Below, piece by piece: positions 36,630 to 49,080 of a stretch of 64,000 bases of DNA. The position numbers and the translations under genes are program-made. The notes below the pieces were generated by a model. It did not search any database. It was given only the letters and a program-made list of their open reading frames with translations, and was not told where the DNA came from. Position 1 is the stretch's first letter. The number at the start of each line of letters is the position of its first letter. The stretch covers positions 27,668,756 through 27,732,755 of the forward strand of contig CP141150.1 of assembly GCA_035235625.1 (NCBI GenBank). Direction: 5' to 3'. The stretch comes from Saururus chinensis (Eukaryota > Streptophyta > Magnoliopsida > Piperales > Saururaceae).

Positions 36630-38880
36630 TTTTTTCACCATTTCTAGCAGCAAAAAATGGAAATTTGCATGCCCATCAAAGAGTCTCCTTATCTGGGGTA
36701 AGTCTACTAGTATATACATAAAGACATAAATTGAGACACACATGCACATGTTTAATTATGTGTTCAACTTGATCAAGAGAGTGGCAAAGCCGGTTTGAAG
36801 ATGGAAGCACAGGATTTTGATCTAGTCTATAATCACATATATGCACTGACTTGATTTCTTTCACTTTGTTATCTTCAGTCAGATGTTCTACTGTGTAAGG
36901 TAATTCGTAGCAACAATTTTTTCCAAACAGAAAATTAAAACATCTAATATTGGTAGCAGAGAGGTGCACTTTTTTCAATCTGGTATGCACATGCAACCGG
37001 ATTCATTTTTGACCATTGTACCCAGGAAAGTCATACACATACAAATCACCTGCAGTAAATAGCTTGGTCTATTTGTGGTGGAATTAGAAGCAATACTGTG
37101 GCAAGCCTTCTAGGTTGGTCCCTCTTTTCAGTTCTGGACTTGTATGTCTTGGAAACCAGTTTATTTCCTGGGTTGTCTTTAATTTTCCTTTAATGTTTAT
37201 GTTGCTGATTAATGTACTTTAAGCAGTCAAGACTGCAATGCCCCAAAGAAGGAAGGTGATGATATGACCCAAGAACCATCCATGCAAGTACCTTATTCTC
37301 TCTGTTGCAATCCCAATTTGAACCCTCTGTATATCCAGAGACCTTATTCAAAACAATAGAGAGGACCCTGTATATGATTTTTGCACATTTACTCAAAATT
37401 GTCTGGAAACCTGAGTTTGGGTCCCTAAATAAAGGTTTCTTGCAGTTGCAAACAAAGATGAGCCATCCTAGCCGATCCTACTTGAAATTTGTAAATTGCT
37501 TCAATCATATTGTCCAGACATTATCACTTATTTGTTCCACAACTGAATTTAAATAGAGACAGTAAGTTAAACAGACTACATTCCTAGCATAAGCCAGCAT
37601 GATACTTAAATCGAGTTATCCACTATCCACCACTTATCTAGCAATCTAAGCCTGTAGGTTGCTCAGTCATTTCACAAAAATCCACTGTTTCATTTTACTG
37701 ACCCCACTAGTTTGAAAAGTGCAGGCGCTGGATTCACACACCAGAAAATATCAACTAAATGCAGCAATTCATGCTCATTTGACCTACCATAATTATAAGC
37801 TGGAAATAGAAAAGCAAGAGAATGACAAAATAGTTTACAGTTTGCAACACTCAAAACAGCAGTTCATGTTCAATATACTTACAATGTATGTAGGTTGGAT
37901 TAGCAAGACACTGAACAAACTCTAATTCAAGGAGAAATTGCTGCCGCCCATCATCTGGATCCTTGTATATGTTTTTTCTGGCTGGATGAAAAAAATAATT
38001 GACATTAAAATCAGAGTTTTAGTTTTATCCGGTTCAAATGATTTTCACATTAAGGGTGATTCTTAGGTCTGGTAAAGATGATCCCAGCTCATAAAGGACT
38101 AAGCTAAAAAAATACAGTGAAAAATAGAGATGTTAAATAAAAGTTAATTGTCAAAAGAAGACCATTTATTTGCTTAGGTATTAAATAATTGTTCTAAATA
38201 TATAGTAAAATGCATAACCAATAATTAATAAAATAAAGTGCAATGTTGATGTACTGACAAAGTGCTTCACTGTTTCACACATTTTGTCAAACATCTGATA
38301 TGCTATTTTGCATTGGCTTTGTATGTACGCAGAGACACTCGGGTGATTTGAAGACAAAGAGAAAGGAACGTTCACTTATAAAAGCAAGTACATAAGTCCC
38401 AGCCATCCAAATTAAAAAGTATTATTCAAATTTGACCACTTAACCAGATAATTTAATATTCCACAAAAATAAAAAACTTGTGGCTCATCAGCCTTCCAGA
38501 CTTGTGAACCAAAAGTTCACCAATTAAAGCAGGAGACACAAATGAGTAAGGATAAGTTATTACATGGAAATAGGGATGAATGAAGTGGCAGGGTAAAATT
38601 GTACAAACTGGAAAATAACCAGACAAAAAGGGAGAAGATGAAGACGAACTAGTGAATTAAGGAAGAACTGGAGAAGATTAGACTAAGCTATAAAAACTTA
38701 AAAATTGATAATTGAAGGAAGAACAGACCATAATCGCTATCTCTGCAATAGGTTGGTTTTTTAAACGCTACTGCCCTTCCATTAGATGTCAACCCTTACA
38801 TTTAAGTTGAAAGTTGTTACTCAGTATGAAAAAAAGAACTATTGACAAAAAAATCACTGCCACATAAAAAACGGAATTAA
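36630..38880. other. CACTA 5' interior, no supported gene
   Basis: AT-rich. Carries repeat blocks shared with 29.9-32.1 kb, noted above. Lies between candidate 5' exons and the TNP2 start, and so could be a long leader intron. Confidence 0.5.
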
Positions 38881-38887
38881 ACTTTAC

Positions 38888-39320
38888 CTGAATCTTTTTT
38901 GGATGAATCTGCAACCGCTGAAGCAATTGTATTATTGTTCATATACAGATTTGTATCACTTGAAGAGACTACTTCAACTAATGTGGTCGCGTCTAGGCAT
39001 TTGAAACAGAAGAATGCTTTCACAGGGAAGGAGCAGGGAGAGAGCAGAGCGAGATTCCTAATCAAATAGAGAGGGAAAATTGAGACAAGCAAGGAAATAG
39101 TAGCGAGTCCTAATCAAAGAGAGAAAGGGGAAATTGATTAGTCGTAGGAAGACAGAAAATATGGCGAGAGAGATTACCGGGATTGGTTTGGATTTCCACC
39201 CCTGACACACCTCTTGCACAAGCTTCAGCGGCGACCTTCCCATTAAAACCCATGCCAAATCCGCAGGTTGCAGCATACTGAAAAATCTACCCTCAATCCT
39301 TCCCGCCAATGACATATTTA
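38888..39320 (-). other. Candidate 5' exons at the right end of the CACTA element
   Basis: Two minus-strand segments look exon-like. One, 39320-39178, is open in two frames (MSLAGRIEGRF... and FGMGFNGKVAAEACARGV) and ends CCCG/GTAATC. The other, about 39030-38888, reads CFKCLDATTLVEVVSSSDTN and NNNTIASAVADSSKKDSG and ends TTCAG/GTAAAG. They could be leader exons of the element's transcript or captured host exons. I do not recognise the protein. Confidence 0.35.
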
Positions 39321-39339
39321 GGATCTTCGGCAGTGGCTT

Positions 39340-39606
39340 CTTTTGGATACGTCGAACCTCCCGTTCGTAGTAACCTCTCCCGCGGGGCTTTTTTGGCTAT
39401 ACATCGAGCGTTCCTTCCGCAATAACCTCTCTTGCGGCGGCTTTATATTTATTACCCCCGCTAACGACTTTACTAAATCCTCTCGAGTGACTTTAGCGAC
39501 GGCACGATCAAAACCCCCGCTATATGACCTTTTTAGCAGGAATTTATGTCGGCCCTCACTAAAACACCCCCATTAAACCTCCACTAAAGGTTCTAATTTT
39601 GTAGTG
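39340..39606. repeat. Right subterminal repeat region of the CACTA element
   Basis: Fewer and more diverged copies than on the left: CCCCGCTAACGAC, TTTAGCGACGG, CCCCCGCTATATG, TTTTTAGCAGG, CTCACTAAAAC, CCACTAAAGG, ending at TTTTGTAGTG. Confidence 0.75.
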
Positions 39607-39609
39607 AAA

Positions 39610-40160
39610 TGACATGATTTGTATCACCTACATAACAATAAATTAAAGGTGCAAACACCAACTTTTCCTATTGAGTATTTTATTTATCAATATATTTTAC
39701 TATTTTTATATTTTTTGCTTCATTTGGTTTTTAAAATTTTAAAAAATTAAATCAAGTATTAATATAGGACAGAGAGAGTATATTATTATTAAAAAAACAT
39801 GAAGAAAAAATAATACTCCATCCCCCGTAAATTAATAGTTCCATTTGGCGTAAAGGTTTATTCTATATTAGTAGCTTTATTTTTGGGTACTTTAAAAAAC
39901 AGTTATAAGCTTATTTTCGTTAATAAAAATCACTATTTTTTATAGTTTTTGTAGTTTTACTATGTTGGGCATTTACATACCAAAGCAGTTTCCTGATTCG
40001 CGCTGACCGAGCCCGAGCTGTCGCGTTGAAAAAGTTTCGTTAGACCATCAACACTGGTCCTTTTTAGCTGACTTTCACTATTTCTGAAACTTCTGTTCCA
40101 ACTGCACCGAGATCTCTCCACCGCACGCATTAAACCAACAAGTGCAGTGTCTTTGACTCC
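39610..40160. other. Spacer between CACTA element and peptide gene
   Basis: AT-rich to about 39960, with Stowaway-like fragments (GGACAGAGAGAGTA near 39767 and TACTCCATCCCCCGTAAATT near 39813). It becomes GC-richer toward the gene, as expected of a promoter. Confidence 0.5.
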
Positions 40161-40167
40161 TTTTGTC

Positions 40168-40173
40168 TATAAA
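40168..40173 (+). promoter_or_regulatory. TATA box of the peptide gene
   Basis: TATAAA in the context GTCTATAAAGTG, 65 bp before the start codon. It predicts a transcription start near 40200 and a leader of about 40 nt. A W-box core TTGAC lies just upstream (40153-40157). Confidence 0.6.
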
Positions 40174-40237
40174 GTGTCCAAGATTTTTCCCAGCATTGAC
40201 ATGCGATTTTGGTCAGAAGAGGCGTGAAGCAATTAAC

Positions 40238-40474
40238 ATGGCTGCTAGCAAGCTGATCGCTGTCCTCTTCATCTTCGCCCTGGTCGCGGGAGCTTCTGCA
40301 AGGAAGGCCCTGCCGAACTGGAGGAGGACGAATGACCCGTGCATCAACGACTGCATGCCGACCTGCCTTCCCTTGGAGGGGGCGACTGTGCCCGTCTGTA
40401 TCGAAGCTTGCCGTCGAGGCTGTCACCCTGTAGACAAGATCAAGGTCCCCAATGCCATCACCACCCAACAATGA
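40238..40474 (+). CDS. Secreted six-cysteine peptide, Ole e 6-like
   Basis: A 78-residue intact single-exon frame. Residues 1-21 form a clear signal peptide (MAASKLIAVLFIFALVAGASA, cleavage expected before Arg22). The mature part carries Cys35, 39, 43, 54, 58 and 62, that is CX3CX3C-X10-CX3CX3C. Such spacing puts the cysteines on one face of two helices joined by a loop and bridged by three disulfides, and it matches the pollen protein family typified by Ole e 6 (one residue longer in the loop). The exact role of that family is not settled. The start is chosen because the signal peptide begins there; upstream in-frame sequence has no ATG. GC-rich codons contrast with the flanks. A thionin-like or other cysteine-rich signal peptide is the alternative. 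Confidence 0.85.
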   Translation: MAASKLIAVLFIFALVAGASARKALPNWRRTNDPCINDCMPTCLPLEGATVPVCIEACRRGCHPVDKIKVPNAITTQQ

Positions 40475-40663
40475 GGCTGTGAGGCTGGGTTTGAACGTCT
40501 ACTGTTGGCCCTTCAATGCTAGGGTGAGTGAGGTTATGAAGTCCAAGAATCAGGACTCGAACATTTGTCTCCATTGATTGGTCATTTTGAGGGTGTCACC
40601 ATTCTCAGCGAAGCTGACAATTGGTGCCATTGTGTGTTTTTTTGTTACCAAGTTATTATTTAG

Positions 40664-40669
40664 AATAAA
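40664..40669 (+). terminator. Polyadenylation signal of the peptide gene
   Basis: AATAAA 190 bp after the stop codon, within the context TTTAGAATAAAAGTGC, a reasonable plant near-upstream element. Confidence 0.5.
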
Positions 40670-40760
40670 AGTGCACAACACGTTGTTAGTGAATGCTTAG
40701 CGTGTTCGTTAGGGAAGCAGTGTTGTCATGGCTCCCCTTTGATGTAAACCTTAATTGATA

Positions 40761-40909
40761 CTCTCTTTATCTTATATTAATAATTTTATTTTAAAAAATA
40801 ATAATTTTGTTGGATAGAAGTATCCAATCAATTACATTGATCCAAATGAAGCTATTAATATAGGATAATTTTTTCTTTTAAATAGAGATATTAATTGAAA
40901 TAGAAAGAG
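40761..40909. mobile_element. Stowaway-like MITE, about 149 bp
   Basis: Flanked by TA (40759-40760 and 40910-40911). It begins CTCTCTTTATCTTATATTAA and ends ...TTAATTGAAATAGAAAGAG, imperfect inverted ends of about 33 bp. It sits about 90 bp after the peptide gene's polyadenylation signal. Confidence 0.7.
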
Positions 40910-40911
40910 TA

Positions 40912-43900
40912 CCATGATATTAAGATATGCCCTAGCAAACCATGCTCCTTGTGCTGTCACGAGAGATGAACCAAATCAACCAATACAGGCAAGAAACTGG
41001 GCAAGGCTTGAGAAAAAACCTAGTAAGGCAGGTAAACGGGCTGGGTTTGAGGGGGCTCGAAAATGTTCATTTAGAGCCCGAACCCGTTAAGCCCAAATAC
41101 TTGACCCATTAAGAAATAAACGGTCACAAATGGCAATGGGCTTTTCATCGGGGTTTATTTTTACCAAAATTTTTCTAGGTTAATGAAGTAACTTTTAATG
41201 AATTTTGTGAACTTTGTTTCTTATTAATTTAATTTCACTTTGAATAAAAAATGCTATTGAAGTAACGCAATTTTCATTTTAATCTCTCTTTCCAAAATGT
41301 TAATCAAATTCTCTCATTTTGAATCTCTTGGAGCTTCATGTTCACATAATGAAATTATTCTCAGTTAATTAAGTAATTAGACCAAATATCGTGGTAACCA
41401 CTAATGCACCAATTGCAGTATGGTTAGTCTCATCATGATCGAGCTTAATGCTTACCTCTGATGGGGTTGGCGTAAGGCAGGTCGGTCTTTTCATTTGAAA
41501 GAAAATTAGAGCAAAACGGAGTCATGACGGGCATTTTTTGTTCTTCCGTCAATGGGAGATGGGAGGGTTAATGATATGTCTACACAGGATTTGTGGATAA
41601 TCAGAGGAAACCTTCACAGCAGATTCTCGTTCCTTCTTATGGGAATGCAACATTTTCTTCACATGTTGTGTTATGGACTTAAGGAGTGTGGCACATGCCA
41701 CATCTGTTCTTAATTAGTACTTGAAGCATGGCCTTTAGAATTTAGATGAGGCATTTCAAGTTGAAGGGGGATTAAACAAGGCTTGTAATCACAAACTCCT
41801 AAAGTAATCTAACCACTACATAGTCTGGGCCCGTGCCTCTATCATCAGTTATTGCCAATCTGCTAAACTTCCAAGTGATAATATGTCCAACTTCAAAAGC
41901 ATGATGCTTGAACTTTTAGAAAAGAAGAAGTGCTTTAGATTATGTCCAACAGAAAATGGAAGTAAAGGATGACAAATACTGACAATGGAAGGATGGTTTG
42001 TCAATTAAGACAAATTATCATGCATGTGAATTGGTACTTGTAAACAAGCATACACTAACTTCTTTATAAGAAACACGATTGATTAGCACATCAAACTCTT
42101 AGTCAAATTGCCACCACCAGTAGTTGAAGTTATCTACACATTCAACAAAGGATATATTAAAAGTGATTTAAAAACAATGGGCAAAAGTCAATAGCATTAT
42201 ATGACTTTGAGGTCTGTCTATATTGCAATATAATTGCACTATTATAAAACTGTTTCATTTTAGAAATTTTTATTTCTACTCTACTTTCTCTATACCAAAT
42301 ATGCTTAGATAAGGAAAAGAGAATCTCCGTGTTGTCAGGTGTAACTGACTTTCTCTATCCATTCAAAGGTGGAATAAGGCTTTTCATGTAAAAAAAGTAG
42401 AGTAAAAATATTATTTTTCTCTATTTAATAAAAAACTTGTATAATCATTAAAGGTGCATGATGAAATCTGAAATAAATTTGTCTTGATTTATTTCCCCAC
42501 GCCAAAATCAGATGATTGGTTTGACAATAAGAAACTACAATTGCTTTGGTTGCATTGAAGCATTAAAAACCAAAGATTAGCTTCATAGTAATAATTAATA
42601 ACACGATGGAGATCCACAATAGAAGAGGCTAGTGACCCATTGAATCTTGTATTATTCTTGCAAATTTCTGCAGACCCTACTAAGGAAATTAGAATTGAAA
42701 CTTAAAAGTAGGAACTATACGATAAGTAAACAAAGTTCCAGCACGGACTCGGCTTGTGAACCATAGATGGGCAATTTTTGCATCCAAAACATTTATCATA
42801 ATTATCCATATTAAGCCTTTTAAGTCAAATATTATTTAAATAGAAGATTAAATTTCCACTCATTCCAAACTTTTCACTAAAACAAGCTATGTTCTTAATA
42901 CATAATTTATCATGAAGAAAATGCAAATTACACCAAATCATTCAATAGATTTACATACTCAAAAGCAATGTAGATATCATAAAAGCAAGGAATGAATCCA
43001 CATTTCAACAATTAAGGTATCATGCTTGACAATCAAAAAGCAAGTGAAAAAATGTTCACCATTAAGTTTCATCATGTTCAACATCCGATGTAGGTGATAG
43101 ATCAGGAGCAAAAACCAACAAAAGAACCTCTGTCTGCTCAAGTGTTAGTGCTTCAAACATAAAAAAAATAGATGTTAATCTAATAAAGAACATATATCAA
43201 ATACTATTTTTTAAATTTTTAATAACTGGATATATCAATAAGCAAGTTAATGATTGATAAGATTACTAATCAACTGGCTTAAATGGGGATGGTGCTACAA
43301 ATTATTAATTACTAAATAAATAAGATTAAATATACTACAAGAATATATGGTCTACCCAGTTCAAATAATTATCACATTTGTCACAAACTTTTGCCATCAA
43401 AATTTACTTCCTCAAACAAAAACTAATAGACTTCGTTCAGTCATTAATAATGAAAATTGAAATTCCTGCTGACTAAATGCAAATTCATGCCAAAACAATA
43501 GTCAACTACATATACATGCTAAAGCTAACCAAGCACAAATAATCCATAAAGATATAGGCTAACCATAGACTTACTCACTTCAAGAAGAACTATTAGGCCC
43601 TTAGCATAATGCAACAATTATGACTTGGAAGTTTACAGGAGACCGTCAAGACATATTCAAGGAAGTCACAAAATGGCTTATTTAAAAGAAGGAAAAAGGC
43701 CTAGCACATTCCTTTTATATAATTTTGCACAATCAATGGATATTGCACCAACTAGTTTCATCGGAATATACCACACCTAAGAAAAGAATAACATAATTGA
43801 CACCAGCTTATCATATTGTAGGGGAACAAAACAATTGTTACTGAGATCCAGATACAATATGTTAACAAATTACCATGATTAACATAAATTTGTTTCATCA

Positions 43901-44767
43901 AAAGGACAATGGAACAACACTACATAAAGTGTATGCACAATCTCATGACTTGTAATCTATATTGTACTTAGAGGGAAACATAGAACATGGATAAAATCTA
44001 GAACTGGGCCACAGAGAACTATCTAATTTTCAAATTTAGTAGATCCTTGATATTTATTATAGTCTTATACGAATAGGCAATTTACTAATTTCCTAGATAA
44101 CTTTGTATGATTCTTTTCAACATCTTGGTTAAATATATAATATGGTGATGTTACTTCTGAAACCTAATGTTGTATGTACTGCAAGTAAGTTGGTAGCTTT
44201 GATTCCCTTATTAACTTAATGAACACTTGTGTTGCTACTTATCTAATGGAAATATCACACCCTCAATTTTGCAAATGTGCATTAGATTCTCTTCTTGAAA
44301 AATATGCCATAGATTTCGTGTATGTTGCAATGGAATTATTTTTTTTTAAATATATTTGAAATGAACCATGAAAACATGGGGAGCATGGCTTCTTATTTTC
44401 ATCAAACCAATGCATGTAAATAATATTATATTTACATTGTTATGTATATCTAAGTGAAATTAAAATAATTACATGATCTACTATTGGGCACTTGTCTATC
44501 ACATGAATACTTTCCAATAATAAGAATAAATGGCACACTCAAGTGCCTAGAAAAAAAAACCTTAAAAAAATAGGAAGAACCAAAGTAGCAAGAGGAATCC
44601 ACACTATGGCCTACCCAAACCCCAAGAGCAAAACACTTCCACTTGCAATACCTACACCACAATGAATATTGAGTATACGAATATAGTTAGTTATATTGCA
44701 AAGGAAACTGAAATAACCAATATATCAAAAATGAGTCAAGTCAATCATATCTTTCAAAGTTGCATCA
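40912..44767. other. AT-rich spacer without a recognised gene
   Basis: About 3.9 kb. The only frame with a hint of coding is a short minus stretch near 43160-43060 (MFEALTLEQTEVLLLVFAPD), without identifiable family. Otherwise nothing recognisable. Confidence 0.4.
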
Positions 44768-45130
44768 TGTAACACCCCATTTTTTGGATTACATCTAACC
44801 CAAGGTGTTAGTAATAATTATTTATTTCCTAATAAGAATTAGTGGGTTTTGAGCGGTGAAATCTGAGTATGTGTCTAGAGCTTGAAGAATGGAACATAAC
44901 AAAATAAAGAACACGTGAATGGAGTGAGTTATGACCTCAGGAAGTATGCCACATGGACGAGACCTACTTTAAAAATGATGGATAACCTACCCATGTTAGG
45001 TCTAAATTTGTAGGGCCCATTGATACTAGTCCAATAGTGCCAAGAATGCGTGTTTCCAACTTTGATGATGCAAGCCAAAGTGTGATGGCTGCAGCTGTTC
45101 TGGCTAACACACGACACCACACCATGGGTC

Positions 45131-45160
45131 CACGTGATCGAGGGATGTCTTATATAAGGA
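45131..45160 (+). promoter_or_regulatory. LTR promoter: G-box and TATA box
   Basis: CACGTG at 45131-45136, then TATATAAGG at 45151, an arrangement suited to Pol II initiation near 45180. Confidence 0.5.
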
Positions 45161-48100
45161 ATGACTATCCAATACTCTAAAGTCCTTGATTTTTCTACGA
45201 TTTGTCTATAATTTTCCTGCTATTTTTCTGATCATTTTTTGCGGGGAAATATGATGCTTCAGCGTATTTATTTTTGTGTATTTTTCAAGTTATTTATACT
45301 CATAGAGTCAGGTGTGGGGCTTAGTCGCGACTATTGGGCCTCGACACGACACGTATATTTTTTTTGCGTAAGAAGTTGAAGTGGAAAAAATATAATAATG
45401 GAATGGGTCGTGGCTCGTGTTCCACTTATTTTTGGAAAGTCCAGAAGACATAACGTCTAGAAGGTTTGAGAAAAAACCCGAAAGAAATTCCGGTCACTCC
45501 GATGGGCCTCCTCTGTCGTCAGACTCCACTGCCTATCGCCTCATTTGGCTTCACCTTGTTGGCATGCATCCATTGGTACTTGCTAGCACCGCCGCCATGC
45601 CCTCCTCATTCCTCCACGAGGTACCGGTCTTTTCCTCAATTTTTCTCACCATCTAAATTCGTTTTTGGGCAGCTAGAGGATATTTCGCAACTATTTGCTA
45701 CCGCTCTCCACTGTACTTAGCTTCGTGAGGCTGCCAAGACCCCATAGGCCCTAGCCAGGGTGACTACCATGCTCCTCCACAAGCTGCCAATATTTTTCCT
45801 TGTTACATTGTCTCAATACGATTTTGGCCATCGGACAACTGTTTCATCACCTCCATCGACTGTTTTCAATGGGCCACCACCCCTTCATCCCATGTTTGGC
45901 CATAACCTCCCTCCCCACGCCTTCCTCTCCCTGAACGATAATCTTTGGCCCTGCTCCAACCCTCGCACTGCTCCTTTCCCCTTCCTCCTACAACCCATCT
46001 ATGTGGGTCTTTGGGCTGCCACTACCATTGGCTGGCAGGGGCTGGCCATCCACCGGGGGTTTCACTTAGGCCGGACGATTATGGTAGGGCGTCCTAGACT
46101 TGCACCACCACCCCCCAGTTCAATTCCACCTTACTAGTACTACCACCCGTCCATATGTCAACCCCCTTATACACAACTTACGTCGAATAAATCTTAAGGG
46201 TTAATAGGGTGGCCATGAGTGCATTTCAGGGTTTAGGCTCGTTTTTGCGCTGCCTAACCATTGGGTGGTTCTGCCCCTGAATAGATTCGACACCAAAGCC
46301 CTCCTACACCTCTCCCCCATCCTAGAGCGTTACCCCATGCCCTCCACCCATATGTAGGCCCTTGTAGATGTGAAATCAACATCGTTGGGTGTTATCCACT
46401 GCCGATTTCGATGTCTTGTGGCCAGCCGAATACTTCTCAGCCGCCAGATGACTTTCAAATAGTACACCCTCAACTTCCGGTCACATTGCCACTTCTTCTG
46501 GCATGACCTATGTAGGATCCCTAAATCCCAAACTGGTTTCTTTAGTTAAATTTGTTGTTATTATGTGGTTTTAGAGTTAATTTTGTCGGTTTGACTTGTT
46601 TTCGAATTTAAGATGGTTAACAATGGTTTTTAATCAACATTTTCATCATTTTTTTAGTTTTTATGTTAAACTAAGTCAATTTAAATTTTTCTAGAATTTT
46701 TGGCTATCTTTTCAAAAAAGTTAGGGTGCAGGTCCTACTGTAGGCCCCACATTCGAAAATTGGGATGATGGGTCCCACAATACCCTAAACCCTTCTTATT
46801 TCAGTAATTAAGTGATTCAAAATTTTTAAACTTCGTTTTGGACTCAAAATGAACAAATTGCCCATTTTTAGTGTTAAATTCTATTCGTACCCCAATATCT
46901 TATTAAGTGAATAAAAAGCTGACCCTTATTTCCATTCGGGAAGGGCTAGAATTTAGAGGCTAAGAGGCCCTAATCTCCATTTCAAAAGAGGAAAGCTTGA
47001 TTAAAGTAAGATTAGTTTTGATTTTTCCATTAATCATTTAGGGTTTTGCCTAATCTTTTTTAACCCCATCTTTTCTAAGGTTTAATCTCAATTTTCACCA
47101 CTAAAGTTTCTGATTTTGACCTCTGTTTTAAACCTCTAATGAGGGATTTTTGTTTTGGAGCTAAACAAGCCCTAGATCTACAAGTTTTCTAGTGATTTAG
47201 GTTTTAATTATCGGATTTATCAATGTATTAACAAAACCCTAAATGTGGGTAGGGATTTGGAGAGATTGGAGCTTCAATTTAGGACCAAGAACTTACTGAA
47301 TGTAAGGGTTTTCTTCCAAAAATGGTTGATGTTTAGGATTTCAAGTTTGTGATGGTTTATGTGGGCTTTGCTTGATATGGAGCTTTAATTGTGGGTTATG
47401 TAAAGCTTAATCTTTTTAGGAATTTCTTTGTGTTTTAGTTGATAAATGACTAGATTTACCATTTCCTAAGCTTAGATTTTATTATTATGATGTTTAGAAG
47501 TGAGATTTGAAGGTTTAAGTCGGATTTGTATATTTTAAGTTACGGGTTCGAGAGGAAGAAGACAAACCAGAATTGCAGTTCTAGCGTTCAAATCGAACGC
47601 TAACACAACAGTTTTGGTCATTTTGCCTATTTTGCTCATTTTCATGTTATTCTTAAATACCATTTATTATGATCATCATGAGTGATTTATACTTGAAAAT
47701 GCTAATGTGAGGATATGAATATGATGTTGAGAGCTATTATGATGTTCAAGTGTTAAGTGGATTACATGTTATTCGGTTTAGGATGTTATGATTTATTATC
47801 CTAAATTCATGTTGAGTGATTCTTAATATTTTATTTAGGATTTGAGCAAGTGTACAACATGAGAATAGACTTGTATGCTTTCACATGTTATGTTAAATTA
47901 TGGGTGAATTATAGTTCCATGTCTAGCTTAAGTGTAGTAATGAGTATGCTTACCTAAGTCTAGCATGAAGTGGTATTTGACTTGGCTTCATATTTTTCAA
48001 TGGTTTTCATCCATGATTTTAGTAAGGAGCCATGATTAAATTATTATAGTATGTGTGTAGTATGTCGATGGGTTGTTCATAATGTATATCCCTATGCTTA

Positions 48101-48649
48101 GGATTGAATGCTACTACTATGTACACACACATGTGGGGGTAATAATGGTAATTATTGACACTTATGATTAGAAATGATGCATGTATGGAAAATAGGAGCA
48201 CGTTTCATAAATTAGGATTCATGTAGTTATTGCTCACGTATGTACCATGTTGCATGCTTAATGAGATGGATTGACAAATGAGATTTTATTGAGATTAGTT
48301 GTGGTTGATCGATTGGATGCAATTGTGTGATATTGTTTGCCATGTTAATCGATCAGAGGCTCATCGATTTAGTTTTTCGTTCGAAATCACAAGGTTTTAC
48401 ATCCCTCGAGGGTGGGTTTTCCTCCCTGGGTTGAGAAAAGAGGCAATGTTATAAGGAGACCAAAACTATTGAAACCATCTTGACCCTGAGAATCCATGTT
48501 GGTGTAGCTGAGTGCACCGGCTTACGAGGGGGTAACTTCCCCATTAAGGATTTTACCCAAACTGCATAATTCCTTTAGACTTTCCAATCGGGGATTGTTT
48601 GGAGTGAGCAAGGACTGCTTAAGCTTCGTCTGATTAAGCAAGGTTATTT

Positions 48650-49080
48650 TATCGATATGCATGGTTACGATAGTGTGTTTGAGACACTTCTCATGCATGT
48701 TTAATGTTTATGGATATGCATGATATGTTAGTATGTTTGAGACATTTTTCATGCAAGATGGTTTTTTATGGATACGCATGATATGTTAGTGTGTTTGAGA
48801 CACTTGTCATGCACGATGGTTGTTGATGGATACGCATGATATGTTGGTATGTTTGATATACTATTCATGCAGGATGATTGTTTATGAACATGCATGGATA
48901 TGTATAGTGTGTTTGAGACACTTGTCATACAAGATAAATGTTTATGAAGGAGAATGGATATGCATGAATATGTATAGTATGCTAAAGAAACTCTTCATGT
49001 AGGATGGATGTTTATGTTTTAATGTGACTATTCATGTTATGGATAGTGTGTTTGAGATGCTTTCATGCAGAATAATTACT
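48650..49080 (+). repeat. Tandem repeat inside the LTR, 6-7 units of 55-65 bp
   Basis: Units contain GGATATGCATGATATGTTAG, GTGTTTGAGACACTT and CATGCA-GATGGTTGTTTAT variants. GTTTGAGACAC is itself near-palindromic. Units diverge toward the right. Confidence 0.9.

Larger units (their letters stand above)
26631..39606 (-). mobile_element. CACTA (En/Spm) DNA transposon, 12.98 kb, complete ends
   Basis: The left end starts CACTATAAAA and the right end finishes TTTTGTAGTG. Both then show related sequence (CTTCTAGTGCGGG and CTTTAGTGGAGG when read inward). AAA flanks each end (26628-26630 and 39607-39609), the 3 bp target duplication of CACTA elements. CCGCTAAAA-type subterminal arrays occupy about 26660-27015 and 39340-39600. 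Inside are a TNP2-type transposase gene and a second Transposase_24-type gene, both minus, so the element's 5' end is on the right. The transposase has several lesions, so the copy could move only with help from another. Confidence 0.93.

Noticed and set aside
39765-39850. Possible further Stowaway MITEs between the CACTA element and the peptide gene
   Set aside because: Only single, unpaired ends (GGACAGAGAGAGTA and TACTCCATCCCCCG) are visible; mentioned as fragments only.
40130-40471. 113-codon minus frame opposite the peptide gene
   Set aside because: Mirror of a GC-rich coding sequence; the plus frame has the signal peptide and ordered cysteines.
43060-43160. Short exon-like minus stretch (MFEALTLEQTEVLLLVFAPD)
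   Set aside because: About 34 residues followed by stops, no partner exons seen, family unknown.
45417-46137. Plus frames rich in Pro and His inside the long LTR
   Set aside because: Lie within an LTR, overlap in several frames, no domain; treated as chance.
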